Position numbers and translations under genes: made by a program. 64,000 nucleotides of DNA from Coprinopsis marcescibilis (lineage: Eukaryota; Basidiomycota; Agaricomycetes; Agaricales; Psathyrellaceae), in contig ML210172.1 in the NCBI GenBank assembly GCA_004369085.1, forward strand, positions 124,001 through 188,000, in the 5' to 3' direction. Below are positions 35,902 through 48,558 of the stretch, in pieces. A model generated the notes under the pieces. The model was not told the origin of the DNA. It saw nothing but the letters and a program-made list of their open reading frames with translations, and did not search any database. Every line of letters begins with the position of its first letter. The stretch's first letter is position 1.

Positions 35902-36816
35902 AGACGAGAGAAAGTGAAAAGCGACGAGTAGAGAGCGTGAATTAGAGGATTAATCCGCTATAAAAGCTGTGAACGTGTATGAGCTTTATCGCGGAAGGTG
36001 AGGAAGAAGCGAAGGGTTGTGTACCACGCCAAATTAGGTGTCTTTGGCAGGCAGATTACGGCTGAAACATTTGTGACGGTGAAAGGGGGGTTCTACTTGG
36101 AATTTAACAGAAATCATACTGTTTCTTGACAAAACCCCGGTATTTGGTATGCATTGATATAAATAATTCCGCCCCGTGGGACTTTGGGAAGAGCAAGATC
36201 TTGGAACAATTCTTTGCTCTTGTCATTTGGCCTGACCCCAACTCCCGCAGTCTGCCCGTGCCCCGCGTTGTACCCACAGCTACCTGCCAGCATCTCGCAG
36301 CGCACCTCAGTGCCACATACACCGCATACATGCTACCACGGCTGAAATGCGCCGCCAACAATTATGCCTCATTTCAAAAGTTACCACCGGCCAAAACTGC
36401 CAGCGCAGAAAGGGAAATGATGAGAAATTGGCGGCACATTCGTAAAGTTCCACCAGCCAAGAGACACGAAAGCCTCCCAATCAGGCAATCTGCTTCTAAA
36501 TTTGCCTAAATCATCCCCGCAAACACTGACGTCATACTCCAGATCGTTGATGAGAATAACACGCATTGTTCCTATTCCAACAACGCGTCACAGGTGATGG
36601 GGGAAATTTGGGCCTAGATCCATGACGCATTCACGGACGAAACTCCCGAACAACATGAAAGAAGCATTTCTTTTGGGCATCTGAACAGGCATAAGATAGT
36701 CGTGGCGTCGTAGATAATTGTTCTTGTACTAGTACGGGTCGAGAGTTTGTCCGCAGAAATGATATAGGAACGAAAATAATTTTATGCTAGAATGTGTCCG
36801 AGATGGCCACGGGAAG
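35902..36816. other. Intergenic region, about 0.9 kb
   Basis: Lies between the start of the small Q/N-rich gene and the stop of the large membrane protein gene. A plus-strand open frame of about 127 codons occurs but lacks protein-family signs. No gene is called. Confidence 0.45.
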
Positions 36817-39800
36817 TCATCTCCTTGACGAAGATGATCTTCGCAGGACGTCTTCTTGGGCCCGCACATCGAGTGTGACTTGCAAGTCGTGGTATTTCTG
36901 CAGGTCAACGGCTTCTGACCGGGCAACGCCGGCCGAATCGTTGGGCAGCCAGATAATCGGTGGGGGAGCAATAAGTTCGGGTGCATACAGAATGCCAGCC
37001 ATATCCTCCGCGTGGTCGGTGAATGGCAAAGGAGGGAGATGAGGCGGAGCATCGGGATGAGTCCGAGCAGCACGCTCAGTGGCAATGAGATCATCAAGAT
37101 TTTCCGTTTCTTGAACAAGCCAATGTCAGGGTTAACAAAATGAAAGAAGACGCGATTATGTAACTTACGAAGAGGTACAGCTCCACGATAGCTCGAAGCA
37201 GACGGAATAACTGCAAGTGTCACACTCATCATCTCCAAAACAGAGGCTAAAGACCCTCTCGTTCTCATCCCCCCGCCGGCCCTTGCACTGCTGCCATTGC
37301 CATTCTCATCTTCCGTGTCAAGATAGCTGTCAGCTCCGCTCATAAATCGCTCCACCGAGTTTTGGGTGATTGGGCTGAGGGTCCTGAATCCGGGAAGTCG
37401 CGTTTTCCAGGCACAATAACTCTCCACAAATATGATCACAAAAACTCCGGTCCCAACGAGGACTCCACCTTCAATCCAGAAGTTTCTGCTGAGCAAAACA
37501 AGGCCAAGGAGAATTGGCTGGAACGAAAGCAGCGTCCCGAAACGTTTCAACAGCCAGATTTGAAGTATACCACCCGTTTGTGAACGAGTTCTTGCATAGA
37601 CATAGCCAATGAGGAAGCGATGTGCTGAGAGAGGCGGTTGGTTAGACATGCCCCACCTTGACAGCGGCGGGAAGCTTACCGATGAGAATGAGCAATAAGA
37701 AAATAAAGACAGCAGGTGCAATTAATGGGAAGATAAGCGCAAATGTCGAAGCAAAAACAATGGCCAGAATGCAGGCTCCCATGGCGTACGAGGGATTGTA
37801 GGACCGTGGATAGGTAGCTAAGGCATTTCGTCAAGGATGTGCACATAACTGGCAATACAGAGAAGCACATACCGCGAAAACGTTGTCTGGGGGTGTACGC
37901 TTGTTTCTCCGAGCGAGTCACGTTCCACAAACGGAAAGGCTGCAAGAGCAAGCAAGCCGGTACGATAATGGCTACGTTTATCACGAGTGCCAAGGCCAGA
38001 ATGCTCATATAGATGGAACCATTAGCCAACCACCGTGTTCGATCTTGCGCCGTATCGAAGGCTCGCATTGAATACAGCAAGGCACCAATAGCGACCAGCC
38101 AGACAGTACCAATGAAAGCCAAGGCGAAGAAAGTCAATTTGAAGACGAGCAGCTGGTTTCCGGAAACAGAGACAGAGCCGTGGATCTTGGCTGCTCCTAT
38201 AAGTAATAATTCAATTCGGTCAGCTGAACAGTCCCAATGAATTGGCCGTCACACTTACTGTTAATGATACCTAGGGCAGCCATGATGAACACAGTTGCCG
38301 CGACAGCTGGTGCAAACACAGTAGCAACACCTGCCGCAATAACATGTGTCTCAAGCAATCCACCCAAGAAGGGCAAATAGTAGGCAAAGTCCGGCGCCAA
38401 TGCAAGTGACAACCCAGCAGCAGCAGTCACTAAACACAAAATCACTCATTAGTCTATCAACCCATCTACACGAATCCACTCACATCCAACAGCGAGCAAT
38501 GCCATCACAACAATGATAATCACCCACAGAACGGCAGAATCTAGCCAACTTCTCTCGGTTTGGAGGACATCCCACCGAATATCTTCCTTTGCTCTTCCTT
38601 CAATGAGCTCAACCCCAGGAACAAACCTCAACCCTTTTCCAACCATAAGCCACCCTTTGATCTTCTGACCAGAAGCAATGTCGTTATAGTTCTCCCGCTG
38701 CACCTCTGCTATCTCGGCATTGATCATCTTTAACCTTGAACGCCAGAGGGTGATGTCATTATATACGTCGCCCAAGTCGTCGAAGTTGAGACCATCAAGA
38801 GGCCGAACGAATGGTTGGGATGTCTGAAGTCGAAGGTGAGGAGGCGGAACAACTTTAAGCTGATTTCTGGAGAATTCTTCTTCAAGGTCTTGAGCACGTA
38901 ATGGGAAGGTTTCGCGCCTGGTGGACGTGACCGAGTCCTTGTTTGGCGGACGAGGTCGCCTTGTGCTGGTTCCTGGTGGTGTACCGTTGAAATCACTCTG
39001 CCAGTCGTTGTTTGGCGTTTCCTTGACGAGGTCGACCCATTCTTCCTCTTCTTGCACAGTACTGATAGCCTCTGGAGACGCATAACGCACATGGACCCCG
39101 TGTTCATCAACCATCTCTTCTTCATAGGCGCTGTAGTTCGGCCCATGATACCTAGGATCGGGAATCGGAGGTAACCAGCTTCCAGTTTCGGAAACAGGTC
39201 CCAGTTCACCATCCTTCTCGAGCCCGACATGAACACCCAGCGGTAGGCGCCCATAAGCTTGGGAATTCCGGTTGACCTCCATAAATCGGCTGCCAATGAC
39301 GCGAGATCGAATGGAATCAGGTAGGGTCTGGTCAGCGCCAGAGTCTGTGAACCGTCCTCCGTTGACACCTTGCAAACCACGAAGCTTGTAGAATGATGAC
39401 GGGGCAACAAATGATGATGGCCCGAATGAAGAGGCTGCATAAGCTCGATTGACAGCTCTTCTTCGCATGCTACGGCGTTGAGGCCCTAATGGGAGAGGCC
39501 GACTGATGTAAGGCCGGGTTGGGTCGGCAGGAGGGGAAGGAACAAAGTCTAGGACTGATGGATCGGGGGTCGTCACTCTGAACGAGCTAATGTATTTCGT
39601 TTCGGCGATTTCGAGGTTTTCGAGAATTTCATCTCGTTCGTCAATTAGAATTGCAAGGTTTTGGGTATCACTAAGGGGGATTATCAGAATTATGTCTGCC
39701 AAACAAAGTTGGAATTAACATACGTTATGGAAAACAGGGTTTGAATGTCAATTTCCGTTTTCTGGTCCTCGTCATTCAACGGCTGCTCTTCTTCTCTTCG

Positions 39801-41188
39801 CCGTGCTCTTCCACTTCGACGGGTGCCACCGTTACGTTTGGCAGCATCTCCGAGTTCAGAGCTAAGCCCGATCTTGACAAGGTAGTCCTTGAACCGTTTC
39901 TCACCCCAATTTGCGAATCCAGGGGCTTTGGAAGCGCTCAGCCACCCCAAATCCTTGCTTTCGCACCGGACCGCTAGCCACCGCTTACGGTACTCGACGA
40001 CCGCGTTGAATTCGCGCATGATCTTCCATAGTGCAGGAATAACACCAAGGACGATGGCAAGTGCTGTCAAGATGATTACTCTCGTCCGCGAACGAAAAGT
40101 GTCATCTTCGAGTGCCCGTTTCGCAAGAGAGGAAGTGCCGACGACGTTGAGGCCTTGACTGTCGATAAGTTGTAAGAGTCGTAATAGGCTCAGATCCAGA
40201 AGAGAGGAATAACCTCCTCCGTAGGTTGCGGGAGATGGAAGTTCACCACTGCATGGTGTTCCGATAATGTAGAGAGGGAGAGCTCCGGCTAGTGCCAGCA
40301 CACTCCAGCCTAAGGCAATGAGCAACGCAACGACCAAGGCTCGCTGGGTGAGTTGTTCGTCTGATGGGAATAACCTGGCGTCTGTAGCTTTCGAGCGACC
40401 GGCGTCTGATACGTCCGAGGGTACTTGGGGAATGAGAGGTACTGGGGGGAAGAGCCAAGCGAAGAAGCCGGACCCAAGTGGTTTAGGGCGAGTACTGAAC
40501 CAAAATAAAGCAGGCAAGTCCGATTTGAGTGGTCTCATAATAAGGCATGGGATAAATTACTCACTCTGGCTGAACGAACCATTCTCGCAGTCCGTAAACT
40601 TGACGGAAACGTGGACGAAGCGTGGCGAATGCTAGCTGGAGGACTGTTAGCAGCCCATATGCGCAATAACGATGGGCATAGACGGACCCATAGAATGAGG
40701 CCAATTAAGCCAGGAACAACGAGTGCAGTGAGCACGCCAGAGGCGGCGGCATCGATCCCCGAACCAGCACAGGTGTTCACGAGGAATCCTGCACCATTTT
40801 GGGGTGTTGATGTGACATTGATAGGAATAAGTGTAGATGCTGAGGGTTGTACTCTAGAACCGATGATGATAGACTGTGAAAAGGACGTGAAGGTCGTAGC
40901 TGGATTCGTTACTGTTGTGATAGGGATGTCTGTGGTGAACGTTAAACTGGCTTGTTCAGAAGCTGAGCCTATTGTGTCGTCAGAAAGAGAGATAGAAGGT
41001 ACTGGTATAGATGATGATAGAGCTGGGGCACCGGATATAGCTGGGGTCGACTGCAACGAGGACGAGGGCGTCAAGGCTGGGGAGACTGTGGAGCCACTGG
41101 GAGCTGACTGTTGGACTTGCGAATTGTCTGCATCTGCCGGACCCCGTCTATATGGTCGTGAATAGTCGTAATGGCCATAATATGCCAT
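36817..41188 (-). CDS. Large multi-pass membrane protein of the CSC1/DUF221 (OSCA/TMEM63-like) type
   Basis: Probable mechanosensitive or stress-gated cation channel family member; plasma or endomembrane. The N-terminus is Ser/Pro/Thr-rich (extracellular-like), then a first membrane segment GVLTALVVPGLIGLILWV, FATLRPRFRQVYGLREWF, further segments (ALVVALLIALGWSVLALAGA and VIILTALAIVLGVIPAL), and a long cytosolic region. The latter includes LAILIDERDEILENLEIAE, which resembles the CSC1 cytosolic helix, and EDIRWDVLQTERSWLDSAVL. A string of membrane segments follows (LGGLLETHVIAAGVATVFA, FALAFIGTVWLVAIGALLY, LALALVINVAIIVPACLLL, GACILAIVFASTFALIFPL). The C-terminus has TENLDDLIATERAARTHPD and APPPIIWLPND. 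Numerous introns. The family is inferred from topology and short blocks, so it is less certain than the membrane character. Confidence 0.72.
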
Positions 41189-41675
41189 AGTTGGGTGAGA
41201 GTATCGGGAAAAGAATACAAGAACCTGCTCATCGAAGTCAAAACTCAACCATGAACACGCTGTTCCCAAAAAGGAAACTCACCTGATGGACGCGAACTGC
41301 AGAATCACCGTCATGTCTCCACCGATTTGACTTTTTATAACATTCTGCTGTCGTCCAGGAGACAGGTCCAACGAATACAAGCAGTTTTGGGCGGATAGAA
41401 AACGGTAATTAGCTGCTTCTATGCCTACAAAAACAGCAGTACTGAGACCACGTTGCTCTCTCTCGGTACTCCTAATTACTCAAATTCACTCTGTCCTTTC
41501 CTTTCCGTCGTTCTATTACGTTGTCATTGTCGTCAAAGCTGCCAACAGAGACTTGCGGCGTCGTTCGACGTTGTGTGCGTCGATAGGGGCAACAGTAGTG
41601 TCACGTGGAGGCCCCGGCCTGACGTGTTAGTGGCTCTTGGCGCTGCTAAACTCGTTCTCTATAACGCGACCACCA
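41189..41675. other. Divergent promoter region
   Basis: Shared upstream region of the membrane protein and SLY1. No other gene is seen. Confidence 0.5.
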
Positions 41676-44079
41676 ATGTCGAAACAGGTGGGCGCTACCA
41701 AATTTCAGAGGAATAACTATACTCACCAGGTTCTACAGGTTTCAGCACCGACAACGCTGCAACAGGCACAGGCAAAGGCCCTGTTGTCTCTTCTCAACCT
41801 CAACCAGCCCTCGGAGACCGCAGCGAGCCCAGGGAAACAATCGTCCGGCTTGAAAAGTCCATCTGTAGCTGGTCCACCAGTTTGGAAGGTGCTCGTACTA
41901 GATCAGCAGACTAGAGATGTTCTTGCTGTCGTATTGCAGGTCCAGGACTTGCGGGATGCCGGGATAACACTGCATGTGTAAGTAATTCCTCCAAATCCCA
42001 AGCGAGATGGTTGGTAACAATATTGCAGGCAACTACACTCGCTTCGACCAGCGCTTCCTGATGTTCCTGCTATTTACTTTGTGTCGCCTACTCTCCAGAA
42101 TATTAAGCGGATAACAGAAGATTTACGCAAGGGCCTGTACGAGTCGTTCCATCTCAACTTTGTGGACCCACTTCCTCGCTCACTACTGGAAGAACTTGCT
42201 GCTTCAGTAGCACAAGACGGTACCGGTGACCTTATCCAGCAGGTACATTCATGAAATCTGCTTGACGATATGTTATTAACCGGGATTACAGGTGGTCGAC
42301 CAATACCTATCCTTTATCACCCCCTCTGCCTCATTGTTCTCTCTCCTCCCGCCCCCAACCCCGCCACCGTCAATCCAATCACCAACACCTCCAGAACCTA
42401 ACCAGGTCGTCTCAACATACACCATCTTCAACTCACCACAGACCTCGGAACAACAGATCGAGGAGGAGGTTGAACGTGTGGCCAATGGTCTCTTTGCAGC
42501 AATCGCTACCTCTGGTATGCAATCCCTCCTGCTCATTTAACCCAGTCTTACACCTTGCTACAGCACATGTGCCGTTTATCCGTGCGCCAAGAGGCAACGC
42601 CGCTGAGATGATTGCGAAACGCCTCGAAACCAAGATTCGAGATGCAGTTCTCTCAGCATCTCGTCCGACCAACCCATCCGCCTCCTTGTTCTCTCAAGAC
42701 TCTTCCGGCCTTTCAAGTCTTCAGCGTCCACGTTGGTATCCACCCATCCTGTTCATGACACGTTGTTTCTGACTTTGCCCGCGCAGTTCTTCTCATTCTT
42801 GATCGAAACCTTGATCTCGTCACACCCCTGGTTCACGGATGGACATATCAATCGCTCGTATCTGAATGCCTCGAGTTCAAGCTCAACCGCGCCACTATTC
42901 CCCCACAAGAAGGGCAACCCACCAAACGCTACATCGACCTCGACTCGAAAGACTTTTTCTGGACCCGACATGCTTCAACAATCTTCCCAGAGGTCACTGC
43001 GGACGTCGACGAAGAGCTTACAAAATACAAGCAAGAGGCGGACGAACTAGCGCGCAAGAGCGGTAACAACGATCCTACACAAGTGTAAGCCCCATCCCCA
43101 TCTATACCATTTGCACGCAACCGGTCACTTATCGGTTGTCCACCATTACAGGGACCCGAATGCGGACGCAGCCCACATTAAACACGCCATGAACCAACTC
43201 CCAGAGCTCATGGCCCGCAAAGCAGCACTAGACTCGCACATGAACCTGCTTTCCTCCCTCATGACGCAGATCCGAGAACGCGGGCTCGACGAACTGGCAG
43301 CGACCGAAGAAAACATCAGCAAGTATACCGTCTCATCCCTCCTCGACCTCCTCCGCAAACCTCGCGAAGGCGGCGGCACCTTTACGCCCTCGGACAAGCT
43401 CCGTCTCGTCATCGTCTTTTACCTCTCCTCCGCCGACAACGTCCTCTCCAGAGACGACATCGCCGAGTTGGAGAAGGAGCTGAAAGAATGCGGTGCCGAT
43501 GTGGCCGCCTTCAACTATGTGCGCAAGACGCGCGAGATCCTGCGCGTAACTTCTTCCGTGGGCGTAGCCAATGCAGGTGGGGCGGCCACGCCCAACCTTG
43601 GGAGCGTCGCTGGGCAGGGAGGCGAGTTCTTGAAAAAAGGTTTCGGGGCGCTTAGCAACAGACTTGCGGGAAGCTTGAAGGAGGGCACGTTTGACACGCT
43701 CCTTTCAAGTGTGAAGAACTTCATCCCGACAAACAAGTTGTTCCCTGTTACGCGCTTGACGGAGGCGTTGATGGATTCGTCGGCAGCGTCGAACCAGTCG
43801 TTGCAGGAGACGGACGATTACTTGTTTTTGGACCCGAGGGCGCCCAAGCATGTCCAACTACCCGGTGGTGCCGGTGGAAGTGGAGTGGGACGCGCGAGGA
43901 GGATGGCATTCAATGATGGTATCGTGTTTGTAGTGGGTGGTGCCGGGTATGTCGAATACGGAAACCTGGAAGAATGGGCTTCGAAAACAGGCAAACGCAT
44001 CACTTACGGTGGGACGGAGATCAACGACCCGAATGGTTTCCTCAAGCTTCTAGAGTCGTTGGGAAAGAGTTCGACATAG
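41676..44079 (+). CDS. SLY1: Sly1-type SM protein (ER-Golgi vesicle fusion)
   Basis: Sec1/Munc18 protein that binds syntaxin Sed5 and supports SNARE assembly in ER-to-Golgi traffic. The first coding exon is only 12 nt (MSKQ); the second starts VLQVSAPTTLQQAQAKALL and gives SLLNLNQPSE. Conserved blocks then follow: WKVLVLDQQTRDVL, LRDAGITLHV, PAIYFVSPTLQNIKRI, LRKGLYESFHLNF, VVDQYLSFITP, VPFIRAPRGNAAEMIAKRL, VLLILDRNLDLVTPLVHGWT, TRLTEALMD, DDYLFLDPR, and DGIVFVVGGAGYVEYGNL. Seven exons or more. All domain 1-3 signatures are present and the length is as expected. Confidence 0.95.
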
Positions 44080-44187
44080 CGTGTTAGGGACCCTTTTAAT
44101 ACAACTGGATTCGGTTATGCTACAAAGTAATGTAATGAATGAGATGAGCGTTTATTACGGGAATCTTTAAATTAGATTGAAGATGCG

Positions 44188-44203
44188 AAAAAAAAAAAAA
44201 AAA
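44188..44203 (+). repeat. A16 homopolymer
   Basis: Sixteen adenines between the convergent SLY1 and GHITM-like genes. The length is likely to be unstable and prone to sequencing error. Confidence 0.9.
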
Positions 44204-44244
44204 GTTCAAAGAATGTTTTGTGGTGTGATACAACCGTTCAGAAA

Positions 44245-45573
44245 TCACTTTCTTTTGTTGTTTTGCATAGCCAGGATCTGAACCATGCGGATGCTAGACA
44301 CAATTGTTAATAGGTGTCTTGTAAGCGGACAAGTGGAACGCTTACAATATGTTTATGATATCCAACTCGAGGCTGATAGCTTCGTTCAATGGATCACCCC
44401 GCATCAAGCCCTGCTCAGACATTCTGGCATGCTTCAAGATCTTCTGAGTGTCATACAAGACGAATCCTCCGAATACAGCTAGACCGCCATAAATAGAGAT
44501 GGACTCGGTAAACACTAGGGCACGGAGACCCATTGGCAGGATCATGGGAGCGAGAGAGCTGAGGGCGACAATGGTCACACCTGCGAGAAGGGGCGCGCCG
44601 AGATAGAGGTAGCGGTCGGTTCTAGAAGATTCCTTGAGAGATCCTTTCTCACAGCCTTGGAAATACGACAGCGAAACTTACGTCGCTGTGGCTCCGATGT
44701 ACGATAGGGAGCCTACCATGCCCACTGTGTAGAGAGCGGCACGGGACAGGATTGCTGGGTTAAGGAAGAATAGTGGACTGAGAGTAGCTGCTTGGAAGCC
44801 GTTAAATGCCTAGAATTACATTCACGTTAGACAAGCACACAGTTTATGCAATGGCAAGCGGAGCGTACCAGCCAACATAGATGCTTTTGAATCGGCCGTT
44901 CAGGAGGAGTGTAGTAAACTCCCATCATAGAACCAATACTCCCAACCAAGCTAATACCCAGTACGACCCCTGTGAACCCCGAGTATCAGTTCAATATGTG
45001 CCAATAAAGGGGAGGTGTTCCATACATGGATTGGCAGCCATAATCCTGAATGCCACCCCGTTCCTAAACAGGGTGCGCGCAGCGATTGCGGTCAAGCCCA
45101 CTCCTGCGCCTGTGTACATGAAGCTCGAGTTCAGGTATTCGCGTTCGCCATTAGTCAAAGGGTCTCTCGTGTCCCTGTTGAAGATGGTATCCACAGCTAG
45201 AGCCGTTCCAGCAACTCCCGCCTGAGTATCCAGTCAAGAGAATAAGAATTCAAAAGACGTTCTATGAAAAGGATGGTTGTCGTACCGCTGTCCAGGCCAA
45301 CTTCTGCCACGAAAACTCTTTTCGCTGGATGATGGTATTATCTGTCGTCAGTGTCCTCGATGACCCCTTCGTAAAGAATCCCGCAGCTGCACCCCATTTC
45401 GCTCGTTGGTTTCTCAAAGCATTGAGTATTCCGGGATTCTGTCCAAAGTTTGTGCTGAACCTCTTTGCAGTGGGTCCCTTGGGAATTGTGAAGAGCCTGG
45501 TAGGAGGCCTGAAGCTGTTGCTCGCAGAGGATGCCAGCAGAGTCCTCAACGTCGTTGTAGGCAGACGCTGCAT
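44245..45573 (-). CDS. Mitochondrial GHITM/MICS1-like protein (BAX inhibitor-1 superfamily)
   Basis: Inner-membrane protein of the TMBIM5 type, linked in other eukaryotes to cristae structure and calcium handling. The N-terminus MQRLPTTTLRTLLASSASNS is basic and Ser-rich like a mitochondrial presequence. FNRDTRDPLTNGEREYLN and FMYTGAGVGLTAIAARTLF give the first BI-1 segment, then GVVLGISLVGSIGSMMGVYY, LGAPLLAGVTIVALSSLAP, IYGGLAVFGGFVLYDTQKI and ISLELDIINIF. The end MVQILAMQNNKRK is rebuilt across an intron, matching the family's RxLxILxxN pattern. At least six hydrophobic segments. Several short introns. Confidence 0.9.
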
Positions 45574-45758
45574 CGTGGATGATGGAAGATAAGCAAGTTG
45601 CAATATTGTGTCACTGTGAACGTCTTTTCAATAGCGCAAGTGCCGACAAGCGACGTCATGGATCGGTATCCCACGGTCTCGGGGAACGGAAAGCGGATGG
45701 TGCAGTTTACAAATCATGGCTGCAATTATATATCACGCGAATTGTGTTGCATAAAGTA

Positions 45759-48230
45759 CTACGTGGAAGATGCCGATGGCTTGGTAACATTAGCGCTTGC
45801 CGTGGATTGCATCCCCAGGAGGCCATGTTGGTATTCTATCGTGTTCAGCGCTGCCAATTTCGAGACATCAATAACAGCAACCTGGCGCCCTTCCAGAGCC
45901 AGTGCTATCCGGTTTACACCATCGGCTTGAATTTGCCAATCGATTTCGAAAACTCCCGGCTTATCCGCACCTGCGAACCAAGACCACTTGCGTTCATAAT
46001 TCTGACATGGAGAGTAATTAGTAGATTTCTATGAGCATCGGAGCATTAATTACCTTCATATCGAATATATGCAGCCAGCCGTCGCCTCCTCCTGTGGCAA
46101 AGAATTGTCCGTTCGGACTGAAGGCCATTGCGTACACAGGGCGCTTGTGGTCTTCGATAACATGCAGACACTGGCCAGTTACCGAGTCCCATAGTCTCGC
46201 CGTGTTGTCGAACGATGCAGTGGCTACGATTTCGTGATTTCCCGTCGGTGTCTTCGGGCACCAAGCAACCGTGCTGACTGAATGCTTATGGCCTTGAAGC
46301 AGGACAACATTATCAGACGAAGATAGACCTGGAATAGCGTCCATTGCGGAAGAAATGTTGTCCACCCGGTAAATACGTGCAGTCATGTCGTCCGAACAGG
46401 TGGCCACCTTGGTTCCAGATGGGTTGGACCGAATCTGATTAATCTCGTCTTCGTGGCCCCTATGGACACTTGACATTAAAGTTGTTGATAAAAGAGGAGA
46501 TCACGTACTCGAGATGCTTGATTGGTTGGTTTTCATGAATCTTGATGATGTTGATACGCCTGTCAGCACCGGCGCTAGCAAATGTATCATCAGTCAACCA
46601 ATCAACGTCCAGGCAGCAATCTTGTTACAGAATTAGTGACCTTGCGAGCAATAAATTCCAACTACGGGCGTTTACCTCTGTGAACTTGGTATTGCTTGTG
46701 GAGCCTGCGTTCTTGAACATCCCACACAGCGACAGAGCCATCCAGACTGGCTGTTAATACCCAGCGCCCATTCTTCGAAAATCGCACTGCGAAGATTGGA
46801 CCCTGCTCGAAAACGAACATGGAAGGTAAATTGAATACATCCCATCTGTGTCAAATGCAAAAACAAAGGTAGCTTACCTCATGCAGTGGGTGTGTGAAAT
46901 ACATTGAACCTTTGCGCGTACAAATCCGGAACACGGAATCGTACGAGCCAACGGCGAGGAGATTCCCATCCGGACTCCAATGTAGAGCGGTCAGGTCTGC
47001 TTGGTTCGATGATGATAGAGGGATGGATATGGGTGGGAGAGCCGAAGTAATGAATGCATCGACACGATAAGGGGGTTTGGGCAGCTTCCACAGATTAACT
47101 ACTGCGTCCTTCGATCTGGTCCGAAGAAAATGAAAATTAAGAAATGATAAGGGACCAATTTTAGACGCGTTCCTTACCCAGTGGCGAGCGTCTCAAAATG
47201 CACAGGGTTGAAAGAGCATACGAAGACCTGCAATGTTTCAACTTAACCAAGCGGATGACAGATCTTGAAATATATACTCACTTCACTCTTGTGGCCTGGC
47301 AAAAGGAGAACGGATCGCGGGTCTGTAATATCGTCCCCTGGACCTTGCTGTCGTGGTCTCCCCTTGACGGCAACAATCTTCTTGCTTTCAGATTCGGCCC
47401 TAAATGTACCCGCAGACGAGTCTGTAGGCTTAGGTTTCACTTTATCCCGGGATCACACATCAATGTTACTATAGAGTGTGCCACTGGGCAGTGAGCTCAC
47501 CTTCGGCTTGTTGAGGCGTTGAAGGGGTGACGTCCATTTGGTTCGAATCTCTCCTTGGTCGCTTTTCCTGTGGTCCAGCAGAGGGAACAGGAGATACTTT
47601 GCGTTTGTTTCCGACTTCACTGACTTGAGTCGTGGATGAAGCTGCGGCTTTCAACTTGTTTGCCTCAGAATTTGACTGCTTCGCTGGAACATTGGAAGGG
47701 GCGCTTTGCGTTACGGTGGAAGGAGCAGATGCTCCAGGCATCACTACTTGCTGGTGTTTAGAAAATGTAGACGTTGCAGATACTGGCTGGTCTGCGCGCA
47801 AGGTAGTGGACGATTGTGTCTGCTGCGTTGATGCCACTCCGCCCGAGGCAACTGGTGCGGCAGAAGGAATCACAGAATCATCTGGTCTGGTTTCCGTTGC
47901 ACATTCGTGTGGCTCAAGAAGGGAAAACCCGGACTTGCAGTTGTTTGTCAACGAATCTCCCCTCCAGTGTGATTCGACTTCAAGATAGAGTAGCGCCTTC
48001 CCCAAAAGTTGGATGAGCTCCCCCCGTGGAATATGTTTCGCCATATGAGGCGACCTCTGTAGTTGTCCCTCATGAAGAATCGAGAATGCGGAATGGGCGA
48101 AACCTGAAGATGTTCGATGAATGATATTCATGTGAACGCCGACAAAAGTAAACTTACCAGAATCCTGAAAATAGGAATAGATGAGGCAGTTTACCTCATC
48201 AGCGGTTATCTGAAGAGGACGAACTGTCAT
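45759..48230 (-). CDS. TBL1: TBL1/Sif2-like LisH-WD40 protein
   Basis: Nuclear scaffold of SET3C/NCoR-type histone deacetylase complexes. The N-terminal LisH domain is ITADEVNCLIYSYFQDSGFA with an intron before the final glycine-phenylalanine, followed by HSAFSILHEGQL. A long Ser/Thr/Pro linker follows, then a basic nuclear-signal patch KRRPRR-like (EKRPRRDSNQM). At least seven WD40 repeats: SVLLLPGHKSEV, SKDAVVNLWKLPK, LTALHWSPDGNLLAVGSYD, GPIFAVRFSKNGRWVLTASL, GHEDEINQIRSNPSGTKVATC, GHKHSVSTVAWC and RPVYAMAFSPNGQFFATGG. The C-terminal blade ends near YERKWSWFAGADKPGVFEID. The start ATG lies at the LisH domain. Confidence 0.92.
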
Positions 48231-48558
48231 ATGACTGGTTTTAGCCCCACAAACGACAAAGAAAAGTGGTTCTGCAATCAAAATTGAGGGGCAATGTGGC
48301 AGATGGTCTGGTGAAGTGTCGAAGAATTTGAAGTTCAAGGCATGCCGCGGCGGTGGCAAAGGCGTTTGTTTGTTCGAGCAACAGAGACGACTTAGGGTTA
48401 GGGTCAGACATCATCATCGTCACAATGTGCCGAGATGATCACTCAGCAGTTAGTCCACTAAGTGAAATCCCGTATGCTCATGTATTCGGTATTCTTTCCG
48501 TCTCTCCCACAAGAGACTTTCCCCTCCACAACACTAGGGCCTCTCAATTGACCATTAG
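48231..48558. other. Divergent promoter with telomere-like motif
   Basis: Shared upstream region of TBL1 and the DCAF11-like gene; contains TTAGGGTTAGGG, listed separately. Confidence 0.55.
48393..48404 (+). promoter_or_regulatory. Telobox-like TTAGGG x2
   Basis: Two exact TTAGGG units in a divergent promoter. Such motifs bind Myb/Tbf1-type factors in fungi; function here is inferred. Confidence 0.4.

Noticed and set aside
36126..36509. 127-codon plus-strand frame in an intergenic region
   Set aside because: No family motif, no signal or domain, and unremarkable composition. Kept as noncoding.
42276..42536. Minus-strand frame inside SLY1
   Set aside because: Antisense to the conserved VVDQYLSFITP exon.
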